The translations under genes were made by a program, and so were the position numbers. The notes under the pieces are model-generated. The model did not search any database. It was not told the DNA's origin and worked only from the letters and a program-made list of their open reading frames with translations. A DNA stretch of 64,000 nt, taken from Iris pallida (taxonomy: Eukaryota > Streptophyta > Magnoliopsida > Asparagales > Iridaceae). The stretch spans positions 16,774,051 to 16,838,050 of the forward strand of contig JANAVB010003400.1 in assembly GCA_029216955.1 (NCBI GenBank), in the 5' to 3' direction. Below, one piece after another: positions 44,801 to 58,605 of this stretch. Position 1 is the stretch's first letter. Each line of letters begins with the position of its first letter.

Positions 44801-47800
44801 ATAAAAATATATCATCCCCAAGTTCCAAAATACTTAGGAATCCAAGACATGAGCATGCCAGCTGTACGGCTAGAATAAGTATTTCTAATTTAATGGACTT
44901 ATCCAAATCGCAGTATGTTGAATCCTACAATTATAATACAATAGTCATAGGTAATCTAATATATTAATATCAACAATATAATACTATAATCTCATTCACA
45001 GAATATCAACAACATCATAGAAGAATATAATAAGGTCTGACTGAAATAGAAATAAGACTGAATATCCAAATACAAGATCTGTCTGAAATAACCGTGTCTG
45101 GTAGAAATATATCTACGGAAATAAAGGTACAATGCTGAAAATAGTAAAGTACTGAAATAATAAAACAGTAAGGACATATCTAGCTAGATAAAATGTCCAT
45201 GACTCTAATCACTACCAACCCTTGGATCAGGAAAACTCCTCGGGCACAACCTCTATTTCCTCTGTAAGAAATCCGGGCTAAATACCTGGTCCGTAAATGG
45301 TATTATAAAGTTGCTCGTCCGGATCTGGAAAAGAACAAGGTCCTCAGATGGATGTAATAAGATACAAAATAACAAGCTACAATATGAACAATAATAAATA
45401 CAAGAAATAAACTGGTAAGCTATCTATCTATGTGAATACATGTCGAAGACGACTTTGGGCTGTATGGGCATGTAAGGGAGTAGCATTAGCGTCAACCAAT
45501 GCTAAAATATATACTAGCATACCTCTCCATCGTAATGGGTCCATGGCCGCTGCCGGATATATCCACTAGTATAGCCTATAACATGGCACACAGAGGCTTA
45601 TGTGTCTTGGTTGTCCCATACGGCTACTAATATTCCTGCCCTCCCATGTCTTGCTGAAATCACATCCATGACTCGGGCCATCCACATCTCTATACAAGTC
45701 ACTAACTAGACTCAATCTAATCAATATATATACTAACACACGGACCACTCACACTGATGATCAGTCAAGTGTGTAAGCCCATTCCAACACCATGTTATCT
45801 TACTCACTATGTCGTGCATGATACGTGACAAGGCATAAAAGTTATTTAGGAACAAATTCACATAATCCGGGGATGTCTCCTATACACGTAAGTCAAACAC
45901 ATGCACACGAACAATGATAACCACATCGATAGCAACCAAGTCATAATTGGACACACTCTAATAACACATCAACTTCTAGCACAACAACAAACCATGTATT
46001 TAATAGTACAAGAAAAGTAGCAAGATATCTTGCCTGGACAGCCGACAAAAGAATAAAGTATCCATCTGTCCCTAACCTCGATAGACAAGTAATCACTAAC
46101 TCCTAAAAATATATATAAATAAACTAAATAAATATCACCGCGATACTTGCCATATATATATACTTACCTTATATAGACTAAACCAGTCACAAAATAGTCA
46201 ACTAGCCTATACTATTTATATATGCAATTAATTTTTTTTTTAATATATGGCAATGGCACCCATTATATAGTATTATGTACTAAAAATATATACTTCTAAT
46301 TTATAGAAAATATCGTAATAAATTTTGATTAAATTCTATATAAATAACTTTTACAAAAATATGCTAAATCCCTATATTAAAGTATCAACACAATATGCCA
46401 CATAGAAACACAATTCGGAAGCGATAATTCATAAAAAATATAGAAAATATCTATTCTGGAATAAATCAGAATAACTAGGGTTAAATATAATTTTTTATCT
46501 AAATTTACTAGATTTATATCATATTTAAATTAATCCTACGAAAGTTTGGAATCAAAAAGTTGGGTTTTGAGCGGTGTGTTGGTGTCTAAAATTTGATAGA
46601 AACAAAGTGATAACATATCATCATGAAATTCTTGCAAATATTCACAAACAATAATTCTAGATGGTAGATATAGATGTTAGAGGCCTTATCAAGGTTTTGT
46701 TTGAGATCAAACAGGGTTCGAAGTCGTCGAAAAGGTCTCCGTACCGAAATTTATCAATTTTGGACACATTTCGGTGTAACGGACGCTACAAGCAAACGGA
46801 GTGGAACAGTATAATTTAGCTAATGGAAATGAAAGATGACATGTAGGGCTATCCATTAGACATAGTATGAGGCAAAATAGATGAGTAAAACTATTTTAAC
46901 CTATTTTATAAATTACTAACCTGTTGCTAGAATTTTAGAGCAAAACGATGGATTTTGGTGCCTTAGAAAGCTTAGATCTCTCTCTCTCCGAAGGCAACGT
47001 GGTGCTCCCGGAAGTAGCTAGGATGATAGAGGAAGTTTAGAAGGGTGCTGAAGAGGTGGTGGATGGCTTCAAAGTCGAAGGTTTGTGGTGATGAAGGTAG
47101 CGGTCTTGGGGACAAGAGGGTGGTGGCCAAGGAGAAGTAGAGAGTTGGGTTTGGTACTGGAAGAGAAAAAGCGGGCAGCCAAGTTAGGGGGAATATATAA
47201 GGGTTTTATCCTCAATGCACTTTGGAAATATAGTTTTTGGTTTGAATAGATTTGGGGGTTTTTGGTCTTCCAATCAATCAACTTAGATTGGAGTAGTAGT
47301 GGTTTCCTAATTTGAATAGGATATTTGACTTTGGTCAAACTAGTGAAGATTTGAGCATATAGCTATTAAATTAATTTAAATCAATTTAATAGATTTCTAC
47401 CATGAGTTGGCACCCTAGAGTTGTCCCCACGAAGTTAGGTTGGCTCGGGTTAAGTCCTAGAATTATTTCTAAGCAAAATAAACACCAAAATGACTATAAA
47501 CGGGTCTTATGTGCCATTTGAAAATAAGTAGCACATGGAAACTCAATTGAGTGGGACACCATAGACGTATGTGTAGTAGACTCAAAATAGGTCAAAATTA
47601 TATATTGGGTCGTTTAGGTTGGATCGATGTCGAGTCTCGAAATCAAGTTGGAAAGTATGTCAAGTTTTACGGTAGATAACCATTTGGCCTAAATTGACCC
47701 AAAAGTTGTACGACCAAAATAGAATACAAGAGAACACATTTGAGTGGGACATGATATATCAAAGTAAACTTAAACTCGTCTAGATCAAAATTCATGAAGA

Positions 47801-47954
47801 AAGTTTCTAGAGATTGGTATTTCTTGTACTTCAAAAATCAAAGATACGTTAAAGTATATATTATGATCATAAATAATAGTGGGAAAATATATAATAACCA
47901 ATATTTAACTTAAAAATATAATTTAAAATATATATAAAATTAAGAGGTCTTACA
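44801..47954 (-). repeat. Chromovirus-type LTR, unit 2
   Basis: Copy of 26359-29510. A candidate minus-strand TATA element (TTATATATTC, near 47190-47200) is intact here but has a change in unit 1 (near 28752). Confidence 0.6.
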
Positions 47955-48123
47955 ACCTCTCCACCTTAGAAAATTTTGTCCTCAAAATTATACACACATT
48001 AATATAAAGGCAATCAATAATGACTAATTAAAGAAATCATACCTAACCCATAAAGAGATGAGAAAAATGCTCCGTAATCTTATCCTTGTGTTCCCAAGTC
48101 GACTCGCCTGGTACATGATGACT

Positions 48124-48908
48124 CTATGTGACAGGAACTAAAGAAATGATCTGGTCCCGCAAGACTTTCTTTTGACGGTCCAAAATCTCCATGGGCTGCT
48201 CTTCATAGGACAGACTTGTCCCCACAGTAATCTTGAAATGGTCCAGAACATGACTAGAATTTGACACATACCTCCTCAACTGAGATACGTGGAATGCATT
48301 ATGAACATCTTTCAAGGCCTTTAGCAATGAAAGTCTGTAAGCAACTTCTCCAACTCTCTCAAGAACATCAAAAGACCCGATATACCTTGGACTAAGCTTC
48401 CCTCTTCCTCCAAATCTAATTGTCCCTCTGGTAGGAGAAATCTTCAGAAATACATGATCTCCTGGCTGGAACTCCAATGGTCGACGATGACTGTCTGCGC
48501 ATTGCTTCTGTCGATCTTGTGCTCCTCGCAAATGTCCTTGAATTTGCTTCACCTTCTCTACAGTACGAATAACTAGCTCTGATCCCAATATTTGTCACTC
48601 AACAACATCACTCCAACACACTAGAGAATGACACTTTCTTCCATACAAAGCTTCGAATAGTGCCATCTGGATACTCATCTGATAACTGTTATTGTAAGAA
48701 AACTCAACCAAATCTAGATGATCCTCCCATGAACCTCCAAAATCAAGTATGTACGCTCTTAACATATATTCTAAAGTCTGTATGGTACTCTCTGACTGTC
48801 CATACATTTACGGAAGATATGATTTACTGAACTTCAACCTCGTACCAAAGCTCTTCTACAGCTCCTCCAAAAATGTGAGGTAAACCTCGAATCTCTGTCG
48901 GACACAAT
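48124..48908 (-). pseudogene. pol: Integrase fragment, chromovirus, unit 2
   Basis: The C-terminal part is open from 48588 to 48124 (SELVIRTVEKVKQIQGHLRG through the chromodomain lead-in), longer than in unit 1. The core has a private TAA near 48809 (PQMYG region, where unit 1 has CAA) and the shared TGA at 48595-48597. It ends at the same GT-rich junction. Confidence 0.88.
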
Positions 48909-51170
48909 ACATATAGTATATTTACATAATGTGTATATAGTGTATGTACATAATGTGATACATATATAGTATATTTACATAATGTGTATATTATATAAAA
49001 TAAGTGGTTGTGGCATGTGGATATGAGTGTTGGTAGCCTGTGTGTAGTGGTCAAAAATGTTTTCCTACAGTCTTGTATTTTGCAGCAGGAAATTGAGAGT
49101 TATATGATCAAACCCATGTGTGTAGTATATAGGTTGTGACAGTGTGTATGCGTGATAGGTGGGTGTGTAGACACATGTATATATTATATGTGTGTATTAT
49201 TGGTACCTATTTATATTCTTAATATTATATTAACATAAATATATGCATATAATTTTGTATACATATCACTTGGTATACCTATCACTAGTATTTATATGTG
49301 TATCCATGTATGTGTCTTGAGTATCAGAAAATAGGGGCAATAAATGAACTTGGTATCAGTGAGGGATAAGGGTGTAACAGGGTGTATGATGCTTGGTTTG
49401 ACTGTGTGGGGGTGTTGGACTTAGGCTTACTCGTAGTTGTTAGCTACTGTATGTCTAGGAAATGGAGTACAAAAAATAGAGGAAGAAGGAAATGGGTGTA
49501 CCAAGAAGGGAGGCTCGAGTCAGTTGGAAGAAAAAAAATAGCATGCAACAGCAGTAGTGTAACAACAGCTACTGTAGCAGCAGGGAAAGCTCAGGTATTA
49601 TTGGGTTAAAGGATTGGGAAAGCAGTGAATAAATCTGCAGGTACATAGATGGTATATTAGTAAGTAAATGTGTCCAGTAGTAGAGATATAAACTAGTGTG
49701 TATTTGCCTAAGGTTAGTTCCATGTGAGTGTAGGAACCGTGTCTATGTATATGAGTGTAGGTAAATTGCATAGTTGGAAGGGGGATTCCTGAAGGGGCTA
49801 CTAGTTGCAGTCGTAAACTAAACTTATGTGCTTCATTAGTGGCTGCATTAGGAGCAGTTGGAACTGCATTAACAGATGAGGTTATATGCACATACAGTGC
49901 AGAGTTCTAGGGCAGTATGCAATTTATTGAAGGGTCTGTATGTTTTACTAAAGAGTGTCTAGGTGCAATATCCAGGGTGTGTTCACTTGGTCTGTATAGA
50001 AATATGTGTATATGAGTATAGAGTTATAAGTATCTGTGCAGCAGGAAGATAAGAGGAAGGGTCGGTTGTGTACAGTTTTGTGTGTGTGTAGATGTCTATA
50101 AGAATGTACCAGATTAAAGGGAGTGATTAAGTTAAGTAGTGCACATGTGTCCACTTATAGTGTAGGTGAGCTTGTGTGTAAGTTTGTATCTTTAGGGAGT
50201 AAGTGTTCAGTTTTACTCAAAGGCAGTCAATGGTCTAGTGTAATTGTTGTGCAACTGTGCATAACGAGAAGAGTGTCTGGTTGTATCAGTGTTGGTAAAA
50301 TATATGTCGATCATATGGTATGTGAATAGAGGGTATTACCAGTAACTTGATACAGCTATTGCGAGCTGATAATTTAAGGGGTTGCCTAGTGTGTGTTAAG
50401 GCCCTGTATAGTCCCTGTGAGCTTCAATAGCAGCTGCATTCGCAGCTTTGTAATGGACAAGCAACTGTGTCGGTGTGCCATGTGTAAGAGAGTGAGAGTG
50501 AATTCATATGCTATATGTGTGGCATGTGTTGGTGAGTATGTGCATATGTGTAAGTGACACAATTGGATAGTGAGTCAATTGTGTGTCTGTGTAGGAGTTT
50601 AGGGTATAGAAAAACAAGATAAACCACTTGCTGTACTGCAGTATTGGGCAACAGTCGGAGCAAATCACTGCTTGTGTACTGCAGGAGGTAAGTAGAGTGT
50701 ACAATAGCAGTTGAGGCACATAGTTGTGCAGGAAGCTGCTTCTAGTAGCAACAGTTGTATTAGAGGAAGGAGTGTGTGTACACACATGTGTGGGTATATG
50801 GAAGAGTGTTCCTAAGTGCCTTAGGTGAACTAGTGTGTGTGTGTGTGTTGTGTGAGTAGCATGGTCTAGTAAAGGATTAACGTATGGTATATATAGGCAA
50901 GCCTAGGGTACATAGAGTGTTCCTGTGTGTGTTGTGTGAGTAGCATTTAATGTGTATTTTAGGGTATAGATAATTATTAATTGATAATAATTGGTCATAG
51001 GGACGGGATATAAAGCCATATGTATTGATATATCTAACAGGGACAAGGGGTATTGGAATGATAACTGATATATCATAGAATTGTATGTTTATAGGTAGGC
51101 CATAGGATATACTGCGATAATGCTTGGTTAGGCATGTAGGTTAAGCATGAGCAAAGGGAAAGGATATTAT
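48909..51170. other. GT-rich block, unit 2
   Basis: Copy of 30474-32730 with the same strand bias; no gene recognised. Confidence 0.5.
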
Positions 51171-52176
51171 ATATTTATATATATATTGGAGAGAGAAGCA
51201 CAGCTCCAGGCGATTTCTAGGGGATACATCGGCAATTTGCTCCTGCCCTCCCGACGGTGCCTCGTCGGCCGCCTCCTACAGGTTCGTGGATTCCTTTCTC
51301 TCCGGTCCCTTCTTCCAGCCCCTTCTTCCAGCCCCATGGTCGTCTTCTCCGGCGTGTTCCACTTTTTTTCCGGCGTGTGCCCCTCCTTTCCCGGCTCCGT
51401 GGTATAGTCTTCCTCTGCCCTCGCCGTTGTTTCCCTCTCGGTGGTTGCTCATCTGGGGCTGTGCGGTCTTCAGGATGGACGAGCTCCCCTCCGGGGGTGT
51501 GGCCCCCGCCATGCCACCCCCTGTGGCTCTTCCTCCCTCGGCTCCTGCTTGGTAGGCCGACCAGCTTGCTCTATTGGGGCTGGCATCTCCGCTGTGTGCT
51601 CGGCCGGCCTCCTAGCCGGTCGGGCTCGCCTGGCTTTCCACCAGGCCTCCTTCTGTCGCCGCCTCCGGTGGCGTGTGCCCCTTTGGCCCCTGCGTTGCCG
51701 CTTCGCCAGGCTGCCTTTTCGCTCCTCTATTGCAATTTTAAACTATGTTTTGAATTCCTATGCGCCATCTTTGATTGGCGCTGGCCACCTGGCCCTCTAC
51801 CCCCTACACATGTCTTTGTTGTGCACTCCTCCTCCGCTTCTTCTTCTGCGCCATCCACTGTCCCCGTGCCATCTGTTGCACCTTTTCCCCTGTCTCCTTC
51901 CGCGTTGTACGACCTCGTTCGTTCGTCGGGGGTCACCTCCCTCCTCACCTGCCCCCCTGTGCTTCCTCTCTTGCGCCATCCACCTCGCGCGCGCCTAGCT
52001 CCCTAGGCGCCATCCATCCGTCAGCGCACATCACCTCTTCAGACCTATCCCCTGTGCCAGTCACCATTGCGAACAAACTCAAGATAGTTCCGCATCCGCC
52101 TCGACCCACTCGGTCTTTTGCTGAAGTGACTTGACCGGATCGATCAAACCAGAACTCTTCCATCATCAACGATGTT

Positions 52177-52893
52177 GTGCTCCCAGCATTCGAGCAACCA
52201 GCTTCTGAAGATGTTCATGACATCATTTTACCTTTCACCCCAGGCAAACTATCATTCCTATCCACGCCTTTCTCTCATACCTTCATCCTCAAGTTCTCCA
52301 CCGGATACCCTAAATTATTGCGGGTCCAAGAAGTGATCGCCGGCTGGGGCCTCAGCTTTGAGTACAGGGTCACCCCGATGGACCCCAAGCACATCCTCTT
52401 ACACCTATCTTCCGAGGCTAACCATAAGAACGTCTGGATCAGAAGCACCGGCAGGATAGCCTCACACCTCATGAAAATTGTTAAGTGGTCTCCGAATTTC
52501 AACCCGAAAGAAGACTCGGCCATCGTCTCGGCCTGGATCACTCTCCCTAGCCCGCCACTGATATGCTTTGTCCCTGCAGTGATGAAGATGATCGCCAACT
52601 CCTTTGGGACCTTTGTGGCTATGGCTGACGAAAATCATAACCTCACTAAAGTCAACTACGCTAAAATCTATACGGAGCTTGATTTGTCGAAGGAGCTTCG
52701 CACCTACATCCAAATTGTGCTTGGTAGCAAGATGCACTCTCAACGAATTATCTATGATAATAACATCATCTACTGTAGGTACTGCCATATGAGAGGCCAC
52801 TCTATCGACCTCTGCTTTCGAGCCCATCCTGAACATAAGAAGAAAGTAACACAGACGGTCACCCTTCTCAACCGAGAAAACAAAAAGACATGA
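52177..52893 (+). pseudogene. LINE ORF1 main part, unit 2
   Basis: DUF4283-type fold and zinc knuckle YCRYCHMRGHSIDLC (C-x2-C-x4-H-x4-C). The preceding segment from the old ATG has one TGA in common with unit 1 and a CGA where unit 1 has a second TGA, so this copy is slightly less decayed. Confidence 0.8.
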
Positions 52894-53536
52894 ATCTGAT
52901 CCTCCCCTTACAGACTCCCATCTTTATTTTGATCAGAGCACAGATAAATCTCGTGAGCAAGATCAATCCAAGAAAAAGGCCCCTGCCACCACTGTCAAAA
53001 CCCCAGGCATAAACCTAAACAACAAATTTACATCCTGTCCCCGGGTCTCATCGAAGACAGCCAGGAGTCAGATAAAGACTAGGTGTCCACTGAGCGCAGA
53101 CACACTTCAGGAGCGGATGACCCCTCCTCGGAGGAGATCGCCCAGATATCGAAGAATCTACTACCATCGACCAGCTCTCACCTGAACGACTCTCGTGGAA
53201 CTTACTCCTCGATAGATACAGTCTTCCCTAATAAAGAAGACACCCTCCTTCCCAAACTGGAAGCCCCCTCAAACTCCTTCATCGATCCGTACATACACAC
53301 TGATTTACTGTCCATCATAGGCATGGAGTGGCCAGGCTGCAACAAGCTATTGACGCAGGTTTTGCTAGTCCTGGTAACTACTTCGACGCCTTGGCCGAGA
53401 TAGAAGGAGAAATATACCTGCACCCGCTTGCCGACCCAGTCGACAACTGCAAGAAAATAGGCCCCAAGGCGACTGAATTAGCGGACTCCAACATTAAAAA
53501 AAATCCAACAAAAGACGTGCTAGAGAGGTCACGACC

Positions 53537-55164
53537 ATGACCAATCGATCTGCCGCTAAGCTCATCACTATCCCCTCCCCCATCACCTCAATGCTTAACA
53601 TCCGATCGTGGAATGTCTGGGGCCTCGCGAACAAACCTACCTTGCGAAGATTAAAATGTCTCAAGTGAATCCACAACATTGACATTCTGGTGATCATAGA
53701 ACCTAAAATTAGTCCAAAGAAACTCAAGTCAATCCAGCTGCAGTTGGGCTTTCCCTCTTCTATTACCGGCAGTCATGACATATGGATCCTCTTCGTGGCA
53801 GACGTAAAGTACGACATCATCCTCGACACGAGGCAGCCTCTTTCGTGTTGGATGGAACACCCCACGTTTCAATTGCGGACTCTCTTATCCACCGTCCACG
53901 GGAGCTGCGACATCTCCGAGCGCAAGTTGCTTTGGGATTCTCTGACCAACATCCACCTTAGTTGCTCCAACCTCCCACGGCTTTGCGTCGAAGACTTTAA
54001 TGCAATCACTTACAGGGAGAAGAAATCGGGAGGCCGACCACCTTCCACGTCAGCGATGAACGACTTTGCCAAATTTATTTTCAACGCCAACTTGTTACCC
54101 TTTCAATTCTCTAGTAGCACTTTTACTTGATGTAACATGCTGGAAGGCACTCGTTGTCAATAATCCCACCTTGATCGTGCCCTTATTAACTCGTACTGGT
54201 CTAACCTCGAGCTCAATTCCAGACTAACGTACCTCAATGCCAAAGAATTGGATCACTCCCCGCTCCTCATTGAGATAAGTAGAAAAACCAACCAGCCCAA
54301 GAAAAGCTTCCATTTCCTCGCTCTCTGGACCCACCACCCACAATTTAGGGTCATCGTGTCAAGCACTTGGAGAGGCCTCGACGCCCAAACCCGGTCAAAC
54401 ATGCGGCCGCTAAACTGAAAGCCACCCAAAAAGCGCTCAACAGTTGGATCAATGAAGCATATGGCGACATCTTCCAGGCTGTTCGCACCGCTGAAGACAA
54501 TGTTACCCGTACGAAGATTTTATTCGCTTGCGAGGGCTCTTCTTCGGCTCACGCCTCCCTCAACATCACCAGAGCACTCCTGAAGTACAACCTTAAAGTC
54601 GAGGAGGAATTTTGAAAATAGAAAGCCAGGATGGCCTGGGATATTGAGGGCGATAAGAACATGAGCTACTTCTACTCTTGCATCAAAGGACGTAGACAAC
54701 AACTCAACCTCCACCGGATCACAGACGAGCACGGCCACTCCCTCAAAGACCAATAGGATATCCAAGAGGCAGCTTCCTCATTTTACAAATAGTTGTTTAC
54801 TAAAGATGTCATCCATAAGGATGAGGCCTTCTTGGAAGCTATCCCCCGCTTGATCGAGGACAGCGACAACACCCAGCTACAGCTTCAGCCCACCGATCAA
54901 GAGATCAAAGATGTCGTTTGGTCACTGAATGAGCATAGCGCTCCTGGACCGGATAGCTTCACTGGCATCTTCTTCAGATCCTGCTGGGACATCATCAAGA
55001 CTGATATCCACGAGGCGGTCATTGCCTTCTTTCAAGGAACCTGATACCCTAAAGCGATCTCGAGTGCCAACCTAATCATGATCCCTAAGAAGAATAATCC
55101 AGAGACCTTCAAAGACTTTCGGCCTCTGAGTATGTACACTTTTACTAGCAAGATTATCTCCAAG
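53537..55164 (+). pseudogene. LINE ORF2 endonuclease and N-terminal RT, unit 2
   Basis: ATG at 53537 (MTNRSAAKLI). The first endonuclease strand is intact here (NIRSWNVWGLANKPTLRRLK), followed by a stop, then LVIIEPKISPKKLKS and EDFNAITYREKKSG. The RT start has SAPGPDSFTGIFFRSCWD and FRPLSMYTFTSKIISK before the LTR. Several stops are present. Confidence 0.8.
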
Positions 55165-58100
55165 TGTCACGACTCGTACCCGCTTTTCGGGATACGAGTC
55201 TGTGTCCAAGCCAGCCTACACCACAGTGTCAGCAGTAGAACGCTGTCTAGCCATAATACTCAAACTATAAATAAATGCTCATTCACAAAATTAAACTAAA
55301 TTACAATATTCAAATATATATAATTGATACAAGGTACAATGTCTCACAATCTATAAAGAACAACTGAATAAACTCAATTATCTAACTAATCTCCAGATTT
55401 TGGCCTTCGAGTCTCTATCCTCCCCCGTATGATCCATAGCAAAAAAGTATGAACCACGTCATCCTCACCTATATCAACGATCCAGTCAGGAAAGGAATGA
55501 GTACATTCTAATAGTAGTTCTAATAATTGACCAAATCTATAAAACTGTAAATAATAATGAAGTACACGACGGAAAGATAAGCATAAAATCATGGCAAGAA
55601 CTAAGCATGGTGAAAATAACAAGTGAGTGCTAAAAACTGAATAGACATGTAGCTAGCAATGTATAATATAGAACCAGAAACTGCATCTATCTAGTGAGTT
55701 GAAATACTACTTCGACATATAAATAGCTAAGGGTAAATTCGGCACCCCGCACATGAAATGTGCGACTGCTATCAGACACGAATAATAGATCCGGCACCCC
55801 GCACGTGAAGTGTGCGACTACTATCAGACACAAATAGTTTTGGTTTGTTTATATGTCTAGAGTATTTCCTCGCCCAACCAGTACTCATGGATCCAAGCAG
55901 GTTACGAACACGGTAATAGATTGGTCACGAACAACATGTAAAGAATCCATAATCACTATCTCGTGTAACCATCGTGTCCAGAATCAACATGATATCAATG
56001 TAAAACACTACTACGCACAAGAATCATAGAGATAATCAAATATGAAAACTATCAGAGATGTACTCGCCTGGGGTCCTTTGCTGGTGAACTCGATCATCCC
56101 GTTAGGTCCATCATAGCCTGATTGGCTAGCAACGATCTAAGAAAGTTCGGAATGAGAAATTATCGATTAGTCATGATGGATAATCTAACTCTAATGGAAT
56201 TTGATTTAAGATAAAAGTCATTCCTTAGCTAGAAAAATATATACAATAATATACTAAAGCCCATATCCAAAGCCCCAAAACATATATGTTTGTTATAAGA
56301 TAGTTTTTAGCAAATTATTTAATATCTATGTTTATTTTAGGAAAATATTTATATTCTATTTTTAGAAACTAAGTATGATACTTGAAACTATTTTTTTGCT
56401 GGTCAAAATATTTCTAGATAGATACTCGAAACTCATAGATAACTCTTTTTAGAGCTAATCCCTAAATTTTGTTTAAATACAAGTTTAGGTCAAAACTAAA
56501 TTTGGAAGACAGGTAAAAATATTTTTATTTAAATCAAAAACATATTTAGGTCAGAACTATGATTTAGATAGAAAAATAGCATTATAGTATATTTTTAAGA
56601 TCAATAAGTTTTCTAACTCAAATTTGAAAATAAATGCATGGCCAAGTCCAATCCTATCTGTATTAAAATAGAAGCCCAATAAACCCAACCCCCAAATACA
56701 CATATTTGTTTACAAACCTAATTTAGAAAATTTATTAAAAGTTAATTATAATACTTGTAGTAATTAGTTGTATATTTGTATGTAGCATACTAATATTCAT
56801 ACTCGTACTAATTATACCAACCATCTACTGCAATCAGGATTCACTTCTTTCTATGTAGTGATTTAATACTACTAGTATCATTAACAATACAAAAGAAATA
56901 ATAATAACAACTATTACTCTTCCTTCAGAAGATTGGAAAAGAATACTTAGAGAGAGAAAACTATTTTCTACTCCTCCCGAATTCTTCACAGGCTTCGAGC
57001 AAAAGATGCTAAAGAGAAACGGAAATGAGAGGAAAGTGCTCACCGAGGGTGTGCCCGTACGGCGCTCATGTCGCTCGGGATGAGGTGGTGCTGAAGTTCG
57101 GCCACCGTGGTTCCTCGGCCACGACGCGGGAGTGTGGGAAGTCTGCGGTGGTATGATAATGAGGAGGTAGGGGTCATAGGCTGGGGACGGGTTCGACAGA
57201 GGTGGTTAGCGTGGGAGCGGTGGTCAGGTTATCTCTCTCTCTCTCTTTATTTTTGTGGTAGATTTGGCTGTGGTTTGGTTGGATTTTCTTTGGGGAAGGC
57301 GGTGGACATGCAGGTGGGTATTGGGTGTTGTGGTGGTGGTGATGACGGTGAAGGGGGTAGAGTTGAGGGTCTGTGGCTGCACCGGGGTGGCGTGGTAGTA
57401 AAGTGTCAGGGTGATGATGGTGTCGAGCGGCAGGCTGGTTTAACGGTGGTTCTGGCAATGGTGGCGGTGATGAAGTTTGACAGTGGTCGGAAGGAGTCGA
57501 CAATGATGGTGGTCGTGTCTGGATAACTGGTTCCGGCGGCGCGGATGTTGCTGTTGGTGTTGGTGATTGGCGGCGGGGAGTTTCTTCGAAGGAGATGTGT
57601 TCGCAGCTTTTTTTTTGAAGAGAGGAGATTACTTATACACATGGTCTTGGATTGGTGTTAAACCTAAGAGGGTTAGAAGAGAATCAAATTCAATCTTTTA
57701 TTCGGATGTAACTGGACGGACTCAATATTTGGCTAGCACAACAAAAAAATGGATATTCCTATCTAGCTTAGTATTAGAATCCTCCAAGATAAGTTCACCT
57801 TTAATTTGAATCAAAATAAATAAATAAATCCAATCAAAAATCCTATAAATGATTAGGATAAATTTTAGGAGTAACATTCCAGTTATCAAATACTTTAAAT
57901 ATATTAATTCAAACGAATCAATTAACTTATTAATTTTTAAAATAACATTCATTGCTAGAAAAATAGTTTAGATTGTATAAGATCGAATAAATTAAAAGCC
58001 AAAAGTCCAATAATTCGATCATCATAATTTTAAGGGATAATAATTAAGGTATTATATATATAATCCTAAAATAGTTTATAAATGTGGCCAACCAGAATAA

Positions 58101-58605
58101 AAGTCATGCTCATCAAATATTTGAGGGTCTGAATCAAGTACTTCACTATGTATATATAAATATATAACTCATTAAATTAACATATTTGAAAGGACTCCAA
58201 CCAACTATTATCTAATAGGCTCTGAAGCTCAAGATCAATAGACTAAGTCCCAAATCAAGAATAAAGTGTATAAAATAAGATTTATTAAATAATATCCCTA
58301 ACCAACAGATCCAAGCCCATTTTTCAATGAAAACCAAAAATGTATAAAAGTCCAATACCACACGAGTGACAAAATATAATTTGAAATTATTACATATATC
58401 TTTAATAAAAGAGTAATATTTAATGCTAAAATATCAATAACAATAAAAATAATTGATAATAAAATATTGTTAGTAATAAGGCCAATGCTAAGGTCCTAAC
58501 TTCATTAACCCAATTTATATTCAATAGTGTTGGGCCAAGCCCAAGCGAAACCCACAAAAAGAAAAAAAAATTAATAATTTAGGAAATTCGGGAAGATGAG
58601 TTACA
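55165..58605 (-). repeat. Complete Gypsy LTR (3441 bp) that split the LINE
   Basis: The plus-strand left end is TGTCACGACTCGTACCC and the right end is GAGTTACA, so on the minus strand it runs TGTAACTC to GTGACA. Directly outside the right end lies a purine tract on the minus strand (CTAAGGTGGG), marking it as a 3' LTR. It contains two copies of a GGCACCCCGCAC repeat (about 55740 and 55793) and a GC-rich, pyrimidine-biased stretch (57030-57600) likely to be the transcribed leader. No protein domain is supported. Confidence 0.7.

Larger units (their letters stand above)
51188..55164 (+). mobile_element. Plant L1-type LINE, truncated by LTR, unit 2
   Basis: Copy of the LINE at 32819-36907 with a single 5' end. 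It stops in RT at 55164, against TGTCACGACTC. Confidence 0.88.
37344..55602 (+). repeat. Tandem segmental duplication, unit 2 (18.3 kb)
   Basis: Direct copy of 14812-37343 without the Pack-CACTA. At its right end the LTR that was cut in unit 1 continues uninterrupted, so unit 2 has the original right flank and unit 1 the original left flank, as expected for a tandem duplication. Confidence 0.95.

Noticed and set aside
57107..57526. Gly/Val-rich plus-strand frame and His/Pro-rich minus-strand frame
   Set aside because: GC-rich LTR leader with CAC/GTG repeats; no domain, no counterpart elsewhere in the window.
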